Notes: generated from the sequence alone by a model not told the origin. Numbered from the stretch's first letter, positions 26,816 through 36,878 are shown. The stretch: 64,000 nucleotides of DNA from Aplectana chamaeleonis (GCA_029168955.1 JAPDOI010000291.1:1-64000); one strand, 5' to 3'. Made by a program: numbers and translations.

Positions 26816-27045
26816 TATCAAGTAACATGTACCAACAGTGCAAGTTAATCGCAATGTTGTGTATTTATCCTAGGCGCATGTTACTTTAATCAAAATCTTG
26901 TCAAACTAAAGGTAACATCGCTTCAAGTTACTTGTGAACTCAAAGTAAGTAGCGTGAGGCCATCATGCAACTTGCGTTGAACTCTCAGGTGACTTGCTCA
27001 GCAATTCTGAGTGGAAGCGAGTCAAGCGCCAAAACAGTGCTCTGA

Positions 27046-27356
27046 GCTTCACTAGGAGTGCGCCAAGCGCAGGAAAAAAGTGTGCGGGACCTAACTGGGA
27101 GTGCGCCGAGCACCGTAAGAACTGTCTGTGTTGCACTCAACTTGGAGTGCGTCGAGCGCCGGGGAGACTGTGTTGGACACAACATGTAGGGCACCAAGCC
27201 CCGGCGAAATTGTGTTGCACCCAACTAGGAGTGCGCCAAGTGCCGGGAATAAAAGTTTGCGGGACTCTACTGGGAGTGTGCCGATCGCCGGGAAAACTGT
27301 GTTGGACCGACCTGAAGTGCTGCAGGCACATGGAAAAGTGTGCGGGACCTAACTGA
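27046..27356 (-). repeat. Diverged minus-strand island of the 42-bp satellite
   Basis: About seven tandem units of 40-47 bp. Each has the pattern GTG(T)GCGGGAC, then CTAACTGGGAGTGCGCC, then (A/G)AGC(A/G)CCG, then an A-rich or GAAAACT block. This is the reverse complement of the main satellite core (GGACCCGACTGGAAGTGCGC, then CACGCGCCGTGGAAAGTGTG). Units differ from each other far more than those in the big array, suggesting an old copy. It lies entirely inside the hAT-like element at 25,920-27,599. Confidence 0.8.
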
Positions 27357-27606
27357 TTCTGCAATGATTCTAAGCGTCACGATACAAGCCCACGAATACG
27401 CGTGGGTGTACACCTTGTTCATAAAGTAGGATAAGCCCAAGGTTTTTGGCAGGAACAATCACCAGGGGAGGGTTAACAATTTTGCTGATTATTTCCGATG
27501 GTTTTGACGTTCCGATTTCCGAATTCCATTTTCCGAATTTGAGAAGGTCGTTCTGATTTCCGATTTCCGCAAATCAAAAAAAAATTCCGCTCATCCCCGC
27601 TTTGGA

Positions 27607-27647
27607 CCTTCAGCAAACAAGGTTGACCCGCCCTTGTTCGCTGAAGG
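27607..27647. repeat. 16-bp stem hairpin
   Basis: CCTTCAGCAAACAAGG (27,607-27,622) pairs with CCTTGTTCGCTGAAGG (27,632-27,647) at 15 of 16 positions across a 9-base loop. It overlaps the right target-site copy of the hAT-like element by one base. Function unknown. Confidence 0.8.
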
Positions 27648-27759
27648 TTTGATTGTTCGTCAAAACTGCAATTGTCCGAATAGCGAAAAAATGGTTTTAG
27701 GGGGCCTTACAGTGTCATATACATTGCGCTTATGGACCGTAACTCATGTCGACAGCGGT

Positions 27760-27948
27760 TGACAAACAAAGCTGAACAACTTGTGGTTGTGTAAGAAGGA
27801 TTCTGTAGTGGGGCTGAGTTAAAAACGAGAAGGAATCGGAAAAATCCGGCGGTGCGACCCCCTTCATATTTTCAGGTTTGGTGGCGACCACTTCGAAAAA
27901 TTTCCAACATTGCTCGACCGTGGTGCTGAGTGTGACCTTAGCATGAAT
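27760..27948 (+). repeat. Dispersed repeat resembling both flanks of the 32.5-33.1 kb element
   Basis: Its left part (GTGGTTGTGTAAGAA) matches 32,470-32,484 and its right part (TTTCCAACATTGCTCGACCG, with GCGACCCCC upstream) matches 33,135-33,202. In this copy the two parts are only about 75 bp apart, whereas near 32.5 kb they are separated by a 0.6-kb inverted-repeat element. This copy therefore serves as a natural empty-site comparison. Confidence 0.65.
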
Positions 27949-27949
27949 G

Positions 27950-29705
27950 AAAGGATTTATCCACAGCCGATTTGGTCTAAACATATTCAGACAACCTTTT
28001 ATATCGCTAGCCAAAAACTACCTTTCCTGGTGGCCGGCAAAGGACCTGAGTTCCTCTCCTTCCCTTTCACCCAGCCAAGTTGAGAACCCCCTTCTGTGAT
28101 CATCTGAGCGTGGGCCCTGCTATGATTGCGTGTTTGTGGTCTACACCCTTATTTCCTTTAAATTACCTACTACACTCCCTCGGAAGTTCATAGGGATCAC
28201 TTGGAGAAAGGAAGGATTGGAGTTTCGCTCAGAAAACTTTCCGGCGCGCCTACTTCTTGAGGCAGAATAGCTTGTCGAAAAGATTTAAACTGACTTTCGT
28301 CTACCCGAAAGTTGCTGACCAAATGGACTTTTTCAAGCAGAAAAAATTGCCGTTGGCAATTTTTTGAAAATCAAAAAATGCCGGAAATTGCCGGAATTGA
28401 AAATCAAAATTGTTATTATTGGAAACCGCTCCGTTATTTCTATTCATTAAAGGCATCGTACGCGCTGAAAACCACTCATCGTTTTTTGAGTCTGAATCAT
28501 TGGCTGGGCCCGCCTAAGCACGTGGGTAGAGTTTTTCGGGTCACCGACGCATCATTGGGAAGATATGGGAGATCGAATGCCTCGAGTTCCACCAAAAGAG
28601 GCCGGCCTTCCGACAGCCATGTGGCCTCAAATGAGAAAAGAAGGTAGCTTATCAACAAATGATACATCAACTTCCAATCATTTACGCGATATATCTTGTT
28701 GAGAAGCTTCTTTCTTTTTCATTTTATGCCACATGGCTGTCAGAGGGCCGGCCTCTTTTGGTGGAATTCGAGGCATTGGTTCACCCATATCTTCCCAATG
28801 ATGCGTCGGTGACCCGAGAAACTCTACCCACGTTCTCAGGCGGGCCCAACCAACGATTCAAACTCAAAAAAGAAAGAGTGGTTTTCAGCGCGTACGATGC
28901 CTTTAACCTCCCTAAATCAGTTTTATATATGTTGAAAGTCTGACCTTATCAAAATCTGCTTACCAACAAAACAACAGTTCACACACATGTAGTTCATTTA
29001 TTGAGAAGAAGGACAAGGTGTCGGAACATCGCATGAACTGCGAGTGTGGTTGTCCTTGTAACGACAGAGGTCATGTGAGAAGAGTAGCTTGGGGACTCTA
29101 CAAATCGAAAGAAAGACTAGTGGGTTGCGACATAGGGGAGAAGGGATAAAAGGAGTCGTAAATCTGATGCCGGTAGCAACCGAGAATCCACCGCTGGCTT
29201 CATATTTTTCGCTGTTTGATTCCAAATTTTATATCCCTCTCCAAATTTCCGACTATTTTTGATTTTTAATTCCGGCATTTTTTGATTTTCAAAAATTGCC
29301 AATTGCCTTTTTCTCTGCTCAAAAAAGTCCATTCGGTCAGCAAATTTCGGGTAGACGAAAGTCAGTTTAATTCCTTGGGACGAGCTATTCTGCCTCAAGA
29401 AGTTGGCGCGCCGGAAAGTTTTCTTGAGCGAAACTCCAATCTTTCCTTTGTCCAAGTGATCCCTATGATCTTTCGAGCGTGTTAAGTAGGTAATTCATAG
29501 GAAATAACGGTGTAGATCACAAACATGCAATCAGAGCAGGGCTCACGCTCAGATGATCACAGAAACTTGGCTTGGTGAAAGGGAAGGGAAGGGACTCAGG
29601 TTCTTTGCCGGCCACCAGGAAAGGTAGTTCTTGGCCAGCGATATAAAAAGTTGTCTAAAATTGTTTTGGCAGATTTTCTTGATCGTCCCCTAAAATCCTT
29701 ATTTT
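27950..29705. mobile_element. Long foldback (inverted-repeat) element, about 1.75 kb
   Basis: The outer arms, about 27,985-28,395 and 29,275-29,665, are inverted copies about 400 bp long; weaker similarity extends outward to roughly 27,950 and 29,705. Shared landmarks include ACCTTTCCTGGTGGCCGGC, CGGCGCGCC and GACTTTCGTCTACCCGAAA. A second inverted pair lies inside: 28,447-28,655 against 28,710-28,915 (CATCGTACGCGCTGAAAACC, GAGGCCGGCC). About 355 bp (28,916-29,270) is present only on the right. The short ORFs in the arms (28,312-28,647; 29,117-29,455) are products of the same sequence read on opposite strands, not genes. No transposase is visible. Exact ends and target duplication could not be fixed. 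Confidence 0.75.
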
Positions 29706-29743
29706 TGAAGCAGCTAATGTTTAGAGACCGAAACTATAAGGTA

Positions 29744-30019
29744 CTGTGCTTCTCTGGGCCAAATGCCGGTCCGCAATTGCGTCTCGACACGCTCTGCGGC
29801 CGCAAGCTCCCGCATCGGAAGAGTTTCCAGCGCCGCAATCGCCGATCTGTTGACTCTAGGTAGGTCTTGGTAAATGGAAACTAAAAAAATTGGAGAAAAC
29901 AATAAAAAAGCCACATCGAGTTGGCTTTGGTGCTGGAAAATCGATTGACTCAAGCGCGTGCGGCCGCGGTGCGTGTCGAGACGCAATTGCGGACCTGAAT
30001 TTGGCCCAGAGAAGCACAG
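29744..30019. mobile_element. TA-flanked MITE, 276 bp
   Basis: The ends are CTGTGCTTCTCTGGGCC and its inverse, with similarity continuing through CCGCAATTGCGTCTCGACAC for about 60-70 bp. Both sides carry TA (29,742-29,743 and 30,020-30,021), as expected for a Tc1/mariner-type target. There is no internal coding capacity. Superfamily assignment rests on the TA flanks alone. Confidence 0.7.
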
Positions 30020-30021
30020 TA

Positions 30022-30842
30022 CGTCAACTCAATCTATTAATCTGTTGTTGATCGACACTGCCTCATGCCTTTTGTGAAAATGCAATCGCAAACTTGAGCC
30101 ATCGCACAAGTGATAGCCAATACTCGCGTAGAAGCCCAGGTGCTCACTGCTATCATCCCCATGCAAGTAGAGGGTACTTTTCCACACTCACCCTGAGGCA
30201 CTAATGCGTGTTTTTTCAGTTGTGAAATTTTGTGAATCGTAGGTGTGGTCCCGCGGAAGTGACCATTTTTGAAAGGTAGGGACCAAGAAAGTAGGATATG
30301 TGTAAGATGGATGCTGAACACCGACCACACCTGCGAAAGGTGTGGGCCAGCATACTGTAGCGGTGTTCAGCATCCATCTTAGACAGTGAAATTCAGTACA
30401 TAGAGTGAATCGACCACGCTTGACTCAAATATCCTACTCTCAGAAATAGTTCACGTAAGATTTCATGTAAATTAGACGGCATAATCGAATTCTTCGTCAA
30501 AGGGTCTTCTTCTTCCTTGCAGCCATGCAGAGAGTATTGTCATAGGCCCAGAAACTGGGCTACCAGCGTCGGATTCGTCTGAAGGTCCATAGGAGTCAAT
30601 GTTGTGGGTTTTTTTGGACAGTGGAATAAGTGTATTGTGGCCAGTACGACCTCAGTCCGGGCAACCGTAGGGAGTGCTACTGTCGATCCTGTTCGCATAG
30701 GACTTTGACTCAACAGGAACGTTGAGCGCCCACAGTGCAATGATGCAAGAGTGCATCTGGCACGTCTACTCAGCTGAGACTCAGACTCAGAGACTCGAGG
30801 CGGCGCAGTACCCAGAATAGGATTGATAGCCGCTCTTTCCAG
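30022..30842. other. Intergenic region; contains one cruciform
   Basis: Single-copy AT-rich sequence. Apart from the hairpin at 30,303-30,381 I see no gene or clear repeat. ORFs here are short and lack splice or start support. Confidence 0.5.
30303..30381. repeat. Two-tier perfect hairpin
   Basis: A perfect 21-bp outer stem (30,303-30,323 with 30,361-30,381; arm begins TAAGATGGATGCTGAAC) encloses an inner 8-bp stem (CCACACCT at 30,325-30,332 with AGGTGTGG at 30,338-30,345). The total span is 79 bp. It could be a short palindromic element or a hairpin RNA precursor. Confidence 0.85.
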
Positions 30843-31845
30843 TTACCCTCCGACGAACTGGGTGTGCTTCTCGCGCAACAGACGGATGCGTTCTTGATGT
30901 GAATCGTGCCATCTTTGCAGATTGACTTTATTTGGAGCATCGGCGAAGGGTTTTCTGATGATTCTCTCTCTTACAGGCTCAAGTACTCTCCAAGATGGAT
31001 GGCTGGGCTGTTTGATGATATTAATGTGCAGCTGCTGGGCCTGGAGCTGACCCTTCACTGGTAGTACCCAGGTCTCGGCGTGAAAATGTTCAATGGGCGT
31101 ACTCCTGGCACACCCAGTGGCAATCCGAAGAGCAGCATTATGCACACGCTGCATTTTGCTCCAGGATGTGTCCGACACTAAGTGCTGCCAAACAGGTGCC
31201 GCATACTCCAGGGCGGGCTGCAGTATAGCCTTATATGTGGTCAGAATAGTTTCCTTCCTGCAGCCCCATGATGTGCCCCCCTAGTGCCCTTAGACATTGA
31301 GCTTGGCCTTGACTACTGTCTGCTTCTGCTCGATACTCTTGTGGAACCTCAGCGATGGATCAAGTATAAGGCGAAGCAGTTTGACGTATCGAGCAGCAGG
31401 AAGTCGATCTCCACCCCAGTTGACTTCGGGATGTGCTCTTTGGGGTCAGTTGTAAAAACTGATACTGAGGGTTTGGTGGCTGAGACCCTGAGCATTTTGC
31501 TGTCGAAGTAGCTTTTCGAATCAATCAGGTACTCGTTGATCTTGCTTGCGGCGGCTTGAATGTCGCGGTTCTGGCACATGATAGTCATATCGTCAGCATA
31601 GGCGACAACTTTTATGTCATGGGGAGGAGGCGAAATGTCCTCTAGGTACAGATTAAACAGAGCGGGCGATAAGACTCCGCCTTGCGGGACACCAGCAGCT
31701 ATGAGACTGCTTGAAACATGACTTTGGAACATGACTTTTGCTCGACGGCCCTTAGCGAATGCAGCTTTCCAGCGCTTCTGCCATGGAGGGATAGAAGACT
31801 TCAACAAACTTTCCGATAACATATCCAAGTTGTTCGTCGAAAAGT
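30843..31845 (-). pseudogene. 5'-truncated LINE reverse-transcriptase fragment
   Basis: Minus-strand remnant of a non-LTR retrotransposon. The first part (31,828 down to about 31,284) has the RT palm: AAGVPQGGVLSPALFNLYLE and VAYADDMTI, with the YADD catalytic codons at 31,589-31,600, then the downstream LRLILDPSLRFHKSIE motif. After a stop at about 31,290 and small frame changes, the thumb region continues in other frames (PALEYAAPVWQ, then KMQRVHNAALRIATG at 31,178-30,843). The upstream RT motifs and the endonuclease are missing, so the copy is truncated near 31,845. Its 5' edge abuts the hAT-like MITE at 31,854. The style fits the Jockey/CR1/I assemblage; I do not assign a family. Confidence 0.85.
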
Positions 31846-31853
31846 CTCCCGGC

Positions 31854-32396
31854 CAGGAATGTGCGAAAAACTTTGATACCGAAAAAACCGAAAACGAAAA
31901 ATTTGCGGTTTTGAATTCGAAAAATTCCGAAAAAACAGAAAATTTTTTTGTCTTTCGAAACGTCTTATTTTTGTAATTACATGTGTTTGATTGGAAAACA
32001 AGGCAGCGTAATCGAAAAGCTCATCCCTGGTAGGTACCCTTATCTCTTTTTTTTGAACAATCAAATTACCGTTTTTTCTTAGCCATTTAGCCAATTTCAA
32101 GCACGGGTCATTTATATTCTCTCACAGACCTACAGCAACTACAACGTGATTTTCCAAATCGCCACCGAAAGGTAACAAGCCTCCCTTGTGAGATCATATG
32201 AAAGACAAGTGCAAACTTGCTGCAGACGTCTGTAAGCAGCAAAGGATCCACTGCAAGTCGCATCAGAACAGAGAAATTTCAGACCGAAAAAAAAACCAAA
32301 AAAATCCAAACTTTTTCGTTTTTTTCGATATTGATTTTTTTTCGCCAAAAAGGGCGAAAAACGATAAAACCGAAGAACGAAAAACGCACACCCCTG
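31854..32396. mobile_element. hAT-like MITE, 543 bp, perfect 8-bp target duplication
   Basis: The left end is CAGGAATGTGCGAAAAAC; the right end inverted is CAGGGGTGTGCGTTTTTCG. Both sub-termini are runs of CCGAAAAA-like repeats. The flanks are CTCCCGGC at 31,846-31,853 and again at 32,397-32,404, a perfect 8-bp duplication. The interior is AT-rich and non-coding; the ORFs in 32,139-32,489 are by-products. Together with 25,920-27,599 and 42,212-48,758 it forms a family with CAGG(G/A)(G/A)TGxGCG ends. Confidence 0.85.
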
Positions 32397-32509
32397 CTCC
32401 CGGCGGAGCTCAATGAAATTTTGACGAGCATTTAGATCGCCAGTGGTTGATATACGAGTCTGAAGAGCTCGTGGTTGTGTAAGAAACATTCCGCTGTAAA
32501 GGTGAGCTA

Positions 32510-33094
32510 CTCAGGCAATCGCCGCAATCTATGGGTGTCGAATATGCATTCATCTCGAAGACGAGGTGGTTTCGAGCACAGTCAGGGAACGTGCTGCTAG
32601 GGGAGCACGTGCTCCCATTGTGTTTCAAATTACAGCACGTGCCCCATCAAATAAGCCGTCCAATGCGTGCATGATACACATTCAACTCGATGACTAAACA
32701 ATTATCCAAAAAAGAAAAGTATACGATGCACTACTGAGACGGAACTGAGAGGTCGGCAGCTTAGCCGGTTCAATTACCCAAGTTTGCGGTACTTTACCCG
32801 CCCGGCCGCTGGAAGCCTCGTCCAATCGCTGACGGCCCCAGGTGGTGCTCGGCGAGCTGGCCGCGTCGCACGTCGGTGTGCCAGCCGCGCCGCGTCTGTG
32901 TGCTGCTACGATAGCGCTGGACTACCTTGCAGCACGTACTCCTGCGATTGAATTTTGCGGCACATGCTCCTATGAAATTTTGCAGCACGTGCTGCTGTTT
33001 GGAGCACGTGACCCTGTGATGAAGCCTTTCGATGGGTGTGGTCACTCGAGTTGAATGCATATTCGACACGCATTGAATGCAGCGGTTTTCTGAG
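32510..33094. mobile_element. TA-flanked inverted-repeat element, about 0.59 kb
   Basis: The left TIR (from CTCAGGCAATCGCCGC) and the inverted right TIR (CTCAGAAAACCGCTGC) share about 45 bp, including GTGTCGAATATGCATTCA. Both sides have TA (32,508-32,509 and 33,095-33,096). The interior repeats the palindromic word GCACGTGCT(G/C) several times (32,590-32,640 and 32,930-33,010) and carries SL1-like copy B. The sequence on either side is contiguous in the related repeat at 27,760-27,948, supporting an insertion. Confidence 0.75.
32715..32915 (+). repeat. SL1-like dispersed repeat, copy B
   Basis: At 32,767-32,786 it reads GGTTCAATTACCCAAGTTTG, which differs from the first 20 bases of the nematode SL1 leader by one base. 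The next bases are CGGTA where the SL RNA gene has AGGTA, so the splice-donor context is retained. The segment is related to 26,608-26,815 over its whole length. I see no clear Sm-binding site, so a functional SL RNA gene is unlikely; an SL-RNA-derived short repeat is the best reading. Confidence 0.65.
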
Positions 33095-33097
33095 TAG

Positions 33098-33576
33098 GAC
33101 CGAGAAGAAACTAATTAAAAAATTCGGCGAAGCGATCCCCCCATTTCCGATGTTACGTGCGACCTCACACTTTGAAAAATTTCCAGCATTGCTTGTCCGT
33201 TTGGAAGACTATGGTACATATAAGGCATTTCGACCGAAAACTCCGATTTGATTAAACTTTGCCTAGAAGGTTCATAAGAAACCTGAATCAGCATCAGTTT
33301 TCCTGATCACGAACGGTTGTCCGCTTTACGGTCTTCGAAAATGTAGGGTAGGCCACGGTAGTCGTATGAGCATAAACCCACCGTAATCCTTCCAAATTGA
33401 AGAAAAATAGTAATTAGAGCTCTAAAAAAGCACTTTTGGGAGAGTTTCAGCGAGGGTGAAGTCGGGCGTTGTGTATTTTGTCAAAATCGAAATGACCCTC
33501 CCACCATCAATTTAAAAAAAAACAAAAAAAATCTCGATCCCCCCGGAGGCGCGATTTCTGGGCAGTTTATATATAT
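33098..33576. other. Intergenic; right half of dispersed repeat
   Basis: 33,100-33,210 matches the right half of the repeat at 27,855-27,945. The remainder, up to the RTE target site at 33,577, shows no gene. Confidence 0.5.
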
Positions 33577-33586
33577 AACCGTCAGA

Positions 33587-36500
33587 CGGGGGGTGTGTAT
33601 ACAAGTGTGTTGGTACCTGCTCGTTGGTGCTCCTGCTTCTACTGAACCCAGCAGACGTTTGAGTGTACACAGGGAACGTTCGAGCGATATAGCGTGCACA
33701 ACTATATAGCGAAGGTATCCCGCACATTGCATAAAGGTGTCGCCGTCCGGCACACCAAGGCCTCTGGTCCATAACACCTTAGGATCTGTACCTAGGGAGT
33801 TTATGGAGTCTTTGGTCACAAGCCACAGTTTCGCCACCCTGAACTGTCGATCGCTGTCGAGTGATATCCAAAAAACTGCGCTATCCAGACTTCTGAGCTA
33901 TTTCCATGCACCGTTTGCTGCTTTGCAGGAAACCCGCCTCAAGGATAGACCCGTCATCAGCGTCGGAGAGTACACCATCTACTGCGGTAACGCTGACGAT
34001 AGGAGAGTGGGAGGCTGTGGAATAGCTATAAGGAAGGATTTCAATGGTATGATCAAGGAGTTCGGCTCAACGTCGTGCCGGAATGCATTCGTACGACTGC
34101 GGGATCACAGATGATTCAATCTCTGGATAGTGAGTGCTCATGCGCCCACTGAAACCGCCGAAGACAATTCGAAGGATGCGTTTTATGAGGAACTCAATAC
34201 GTTGCTGGCCAGGATACCTTGTCAACATGCTGTTGTCGTGGGGATTGACGCAAATGCGAAGATGGGACTTGATCAGGAATCCGAAGTACTCGGTAAATGG
34301 TTCTACCCAGTGGAGCAAACATCGGACAATGGCTACCGCCTTGTCGACTTTTGTGAACGCAGTGGTCTGATTATTGCATCGACATTCAAGAGAAATCATC
34401 GCCGCCATCAGCTTACGTGGCAGGGACCAACCCAGCTATCTCCAGAAGAGCAGCAGATTCGGAAGATGACAACTTTGAAACTACAGCTTGACTATGTCCT
34501 GACGAGGAATATTCCAGTATCGGACATTCGAAGATCTAGAGCTGTGTGGGATGTCACATTCGATTCGGATCATCGTTCTGTACTGTTGAACTTCACTGCG
34601 AGGATTCATAAGAGGAAGCGAGGGGCTCAGCCTCTCCAGAGGATTGACATGACAAGTCTCAGAGATTAAGAGTGCAGAAGGAATTTTCGACAACGTGTTT
34701 CTATTCACATCGGAGTACGGACTAAGAAGAAACTTTGCGACGCGGATTCTTTTGTCAAGTGCATCCAGGACGCTTCCAAAGAGGCACTCCCGGTTGTACA
34801 GCCTAAGAAGAAGTTCGCCTACGTCTCAGAAGAAACAACATCTACCTACAACAGATTTGTGCTTTCCGAACTGCAGGGAACTTCGTGGAGGAGAAGCGTC
34901 TGAAGAGGAAGTTGCGTCGGCAGCTTCAAAGTGACCGCGAACGAGAGTAGACGTGTAGAGCTAAGGAGTTCGAGAAGGCTTGGGAGGAGAAGAATTTGAG
35001 GAAAGCCTACACGTTGCTGCGACAGTATAGCGGGAAGATGAAGAGATGTTCTTCTGTCTTGAACACTACCAATGGAGCTGCAGTTGGTGATGCGACGCTG
35101 CCAATATGGAAGGATTACTTCAGTTCACTACTGAATCGTCCAGCGCCATCAGTACCTGAGCTCCCGCATGTTCAGAGAGCACATTACGATGTCAGTGAGG
35201 AACCGCCGACAGAGTCTGAAGTTTTGGATTGTGCCCGGAAAATGAAGAATGGAAAGATAGGTGGAGATGACAACATCACTGCTGAAATGCTGAAAGCTCT
35301 TCTTCCGTCTGGAAATCGTGAAATGACCAACACCATCCGTGCTATATGGATGAGCGAAAGGATACCCGATTCGTGGAGACATGCGATCATCGTACCTCTT
35401 CACAAGAAGCTATCCGTCACGCATCCTAAGAACTACAGAGGAATCTCTCTACTTCGTGTCATGTACAAGGTTTTAGAAAGTATCATTCTCGAGCGACTTA
35501 TCAAACATCGTGAAAGAACGACCAGAGATGAGCAAGCCGGTTTTCGACCTAGAAGATCGACCATCGACCAAGTGTTCGTCGTGAGAAGAGTGATTGAATC
35601 GTGGTAGCGGTATTCGAAGCCATTACAGCTTGCTTTTTTGGACTTTGAAGCCGCGTTCGACTCTCCTCATCGTGATCGATTGCTCAACGCTCTGTGAGCA
35701 GATGGAGTCCCGGAAAAGTATGTTCGGTTAATCGAGGACATGAACAAAGGAACAACAGCAGCAGTTCGTACACCTGTCGGATTTACGCCAGCTTTCGAGG
35801 TGAAAACAGGACTAAGGCAAGGAGCCGTTGCAGGACCTTTTCTTTTCAACTTCGCCGTTGATGACATCATGCGTAGAGTTGCAGAACAGTTTCCTGCGGA
35901 TGTGATCCTAACGCCATCAGGACGCTCCCTTGTCGACCTGGAGTACGCCGACGACATCGTGTTATTCGCTGAAAACAACGCAAAACTGCAAAGGATTGTG
36001 AACCTCGTTTCAAAGTATGCCGCAGCCTAGGGACTTCGTCTTCGTCCCGACAAATGCAAGCAGATGTGGGTCTCTCAGAGGTCTTCAACGGGAGTTTGTG
36101 TGGACGGACAACGTATCGAACTGGTGGACGATTTCTGTTATTTGGGCTGTTTGCTGAAGAACGATGGTAGGTATGCAGCGGATATTCGACAACGATGTGC
36201 GAAAGCTACGTCTGCATTTAATTCTTTAACCAGTTTGTGGTCTACCACCATCGCGAAGGAAGTCAAGTTGCGCGTCTACCTATCCGCTATTCGCCCTATC
36301 ATGATGTCCGGATCGGAGACGTGGGCAGCACCGAAGGCGCAGACGGAGAGGTTGGATTGCACGGAGAGGAAGCTTTTTAGGTGTTTGCTTGGATATTTCT
36401 GGCCGCGTGTATGCCATAACAAGGACCTTTACAAGGAAATCGACGCAGTACATCAACGCTTGACACGAGGGAGGTGCCAGTATCTCTTAACGCCATCTCA

Positions 36501-36868
36501 AGCAGCAATGGAAAGTCGACTTCGACTGCTCAGGCATATACTAAGAAGAACGCCGGATCGTCTCGTGCAACACGCTTTAAGAATGCTTCCAAATCCTGTC
36601 TGGAAACGGCCACCAGGGCGTAGGCGGAAGTTCTGGACGGATGTGGTTAAAGAGGATTTGAAGTCACTCGGCATCGAAAGACAGTTCAGGCGCGATGTTT
36701 CGTTTCGCAGGAAATGGAATAGTGACAGCTGGATGGAATGTGTTCAAATTGTGGCTGAAGACCGTGAAAAATGGACACGGCTCTGACTACTAGGACGGCA
36801 CACCTCGGTGAAGATGCGGAATGACCGCGTCAGGCGAAAGCCAACCGATTAAGTCAAGTAAGTAAGTC
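33587..36868 (+). mobile_element. Full-length RTE-type non-LTR retrotransposon
   Basis: A 3,282-bp element flanked by perfect 10-bp copies of AACCGTCAGA (33,577-33,586 and 36,869-36,878), the target duplication. Its 3' end is a short AAGT-type simple repeat (AAGTCAAGTAAGTAAGTC at 36,851-36,868) instead of poly(A), as expected for RTE elements. It encodes one endonuclease-reverse transcriptase polyprotein, now broken. Length, single ORF, lack of a long 5' UTR and the 3' microsatellite all fit the RTE clade. The intact target duplication implies insertion in one step without 5' truncation. Confidence 0.92.
33737..36786 (+). pseudogene. RTE endonuclease-reverse transcriptase, inactivated
   Basis: N-terminal APE endonuclease: LNCRSLSSD, LQETRLKD, VVVGIDANAKMG, LQLDYVLTRN and FDSDHRSVLLNF (33,737-34,669). 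Reverse transcriptase: NYRGISLLRVMYKVLE, FDSPHRDRLLNAL, LRQGAVAGPFLFNFAVDD and LEYADDIVLF, with YADD at 35,944-35,955. The C-terminal domain runs to a TGA at 36,784-36,786 (for example RLDCTERKLFRCLLGYFWPR). Damage: TGA at 34,112, TAA at 34,667, a disrupted frame between about 34,670 and 34,995, TAG at 35,605, TGA at 35,695 and TAG at 36,027. The stops at 34,112 and 35,695 look like CGA-to-TGA, and that at 35,605 like CAG-to-TAG. The start is uncertain because the frame is open upstream of the first Met at 33,737. This would have cut target DNA and copied its RNA in place; it cannot now. Confidence 0.93.
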
Positions 36869-36878
36869 AACCGTCAGA

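Larger units (their letters stand above)
25920..27599. mobile_element. Non-autonomous hAT-like DNA transposon, 1.68 kb
   Basis: The left end reads CAGGGATGAGCGGAATTCCG; the right end is the inverted form (AAATTCCGCTCATCCCCG). Sub-terminal regions on both sides are rich in repeated TTCCGATTTCCGA-type motifs, as is common in hAT elements. The 8-bp flanks are CTTCGCAC (25,912-25,919) and CTTTGGAC (27,600-27,607), matching at 6 of 8 positions, which fits an old 8-bp target duplication. No transposase frame is visible, so it would have depended on an enzyme supplied in trans. The interior carries an SL1-like repeat (26,608-26,815) and a diverged array of the 42-bp satellite unit (27,046-27,356). 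Assignment to hAT rests on TIR style and target-site length, not on a protein. Confidence 0.7.

Noticed and set aside
32767..32786. tRNA-derived SINE B box (GGTTCAATTACC)
   Set aside because: The match to a B box is partial, whereas the match to SL1 covers 19 of 20 bases and continues into GGTA; no tRNA A box or cloverleaf is visible.
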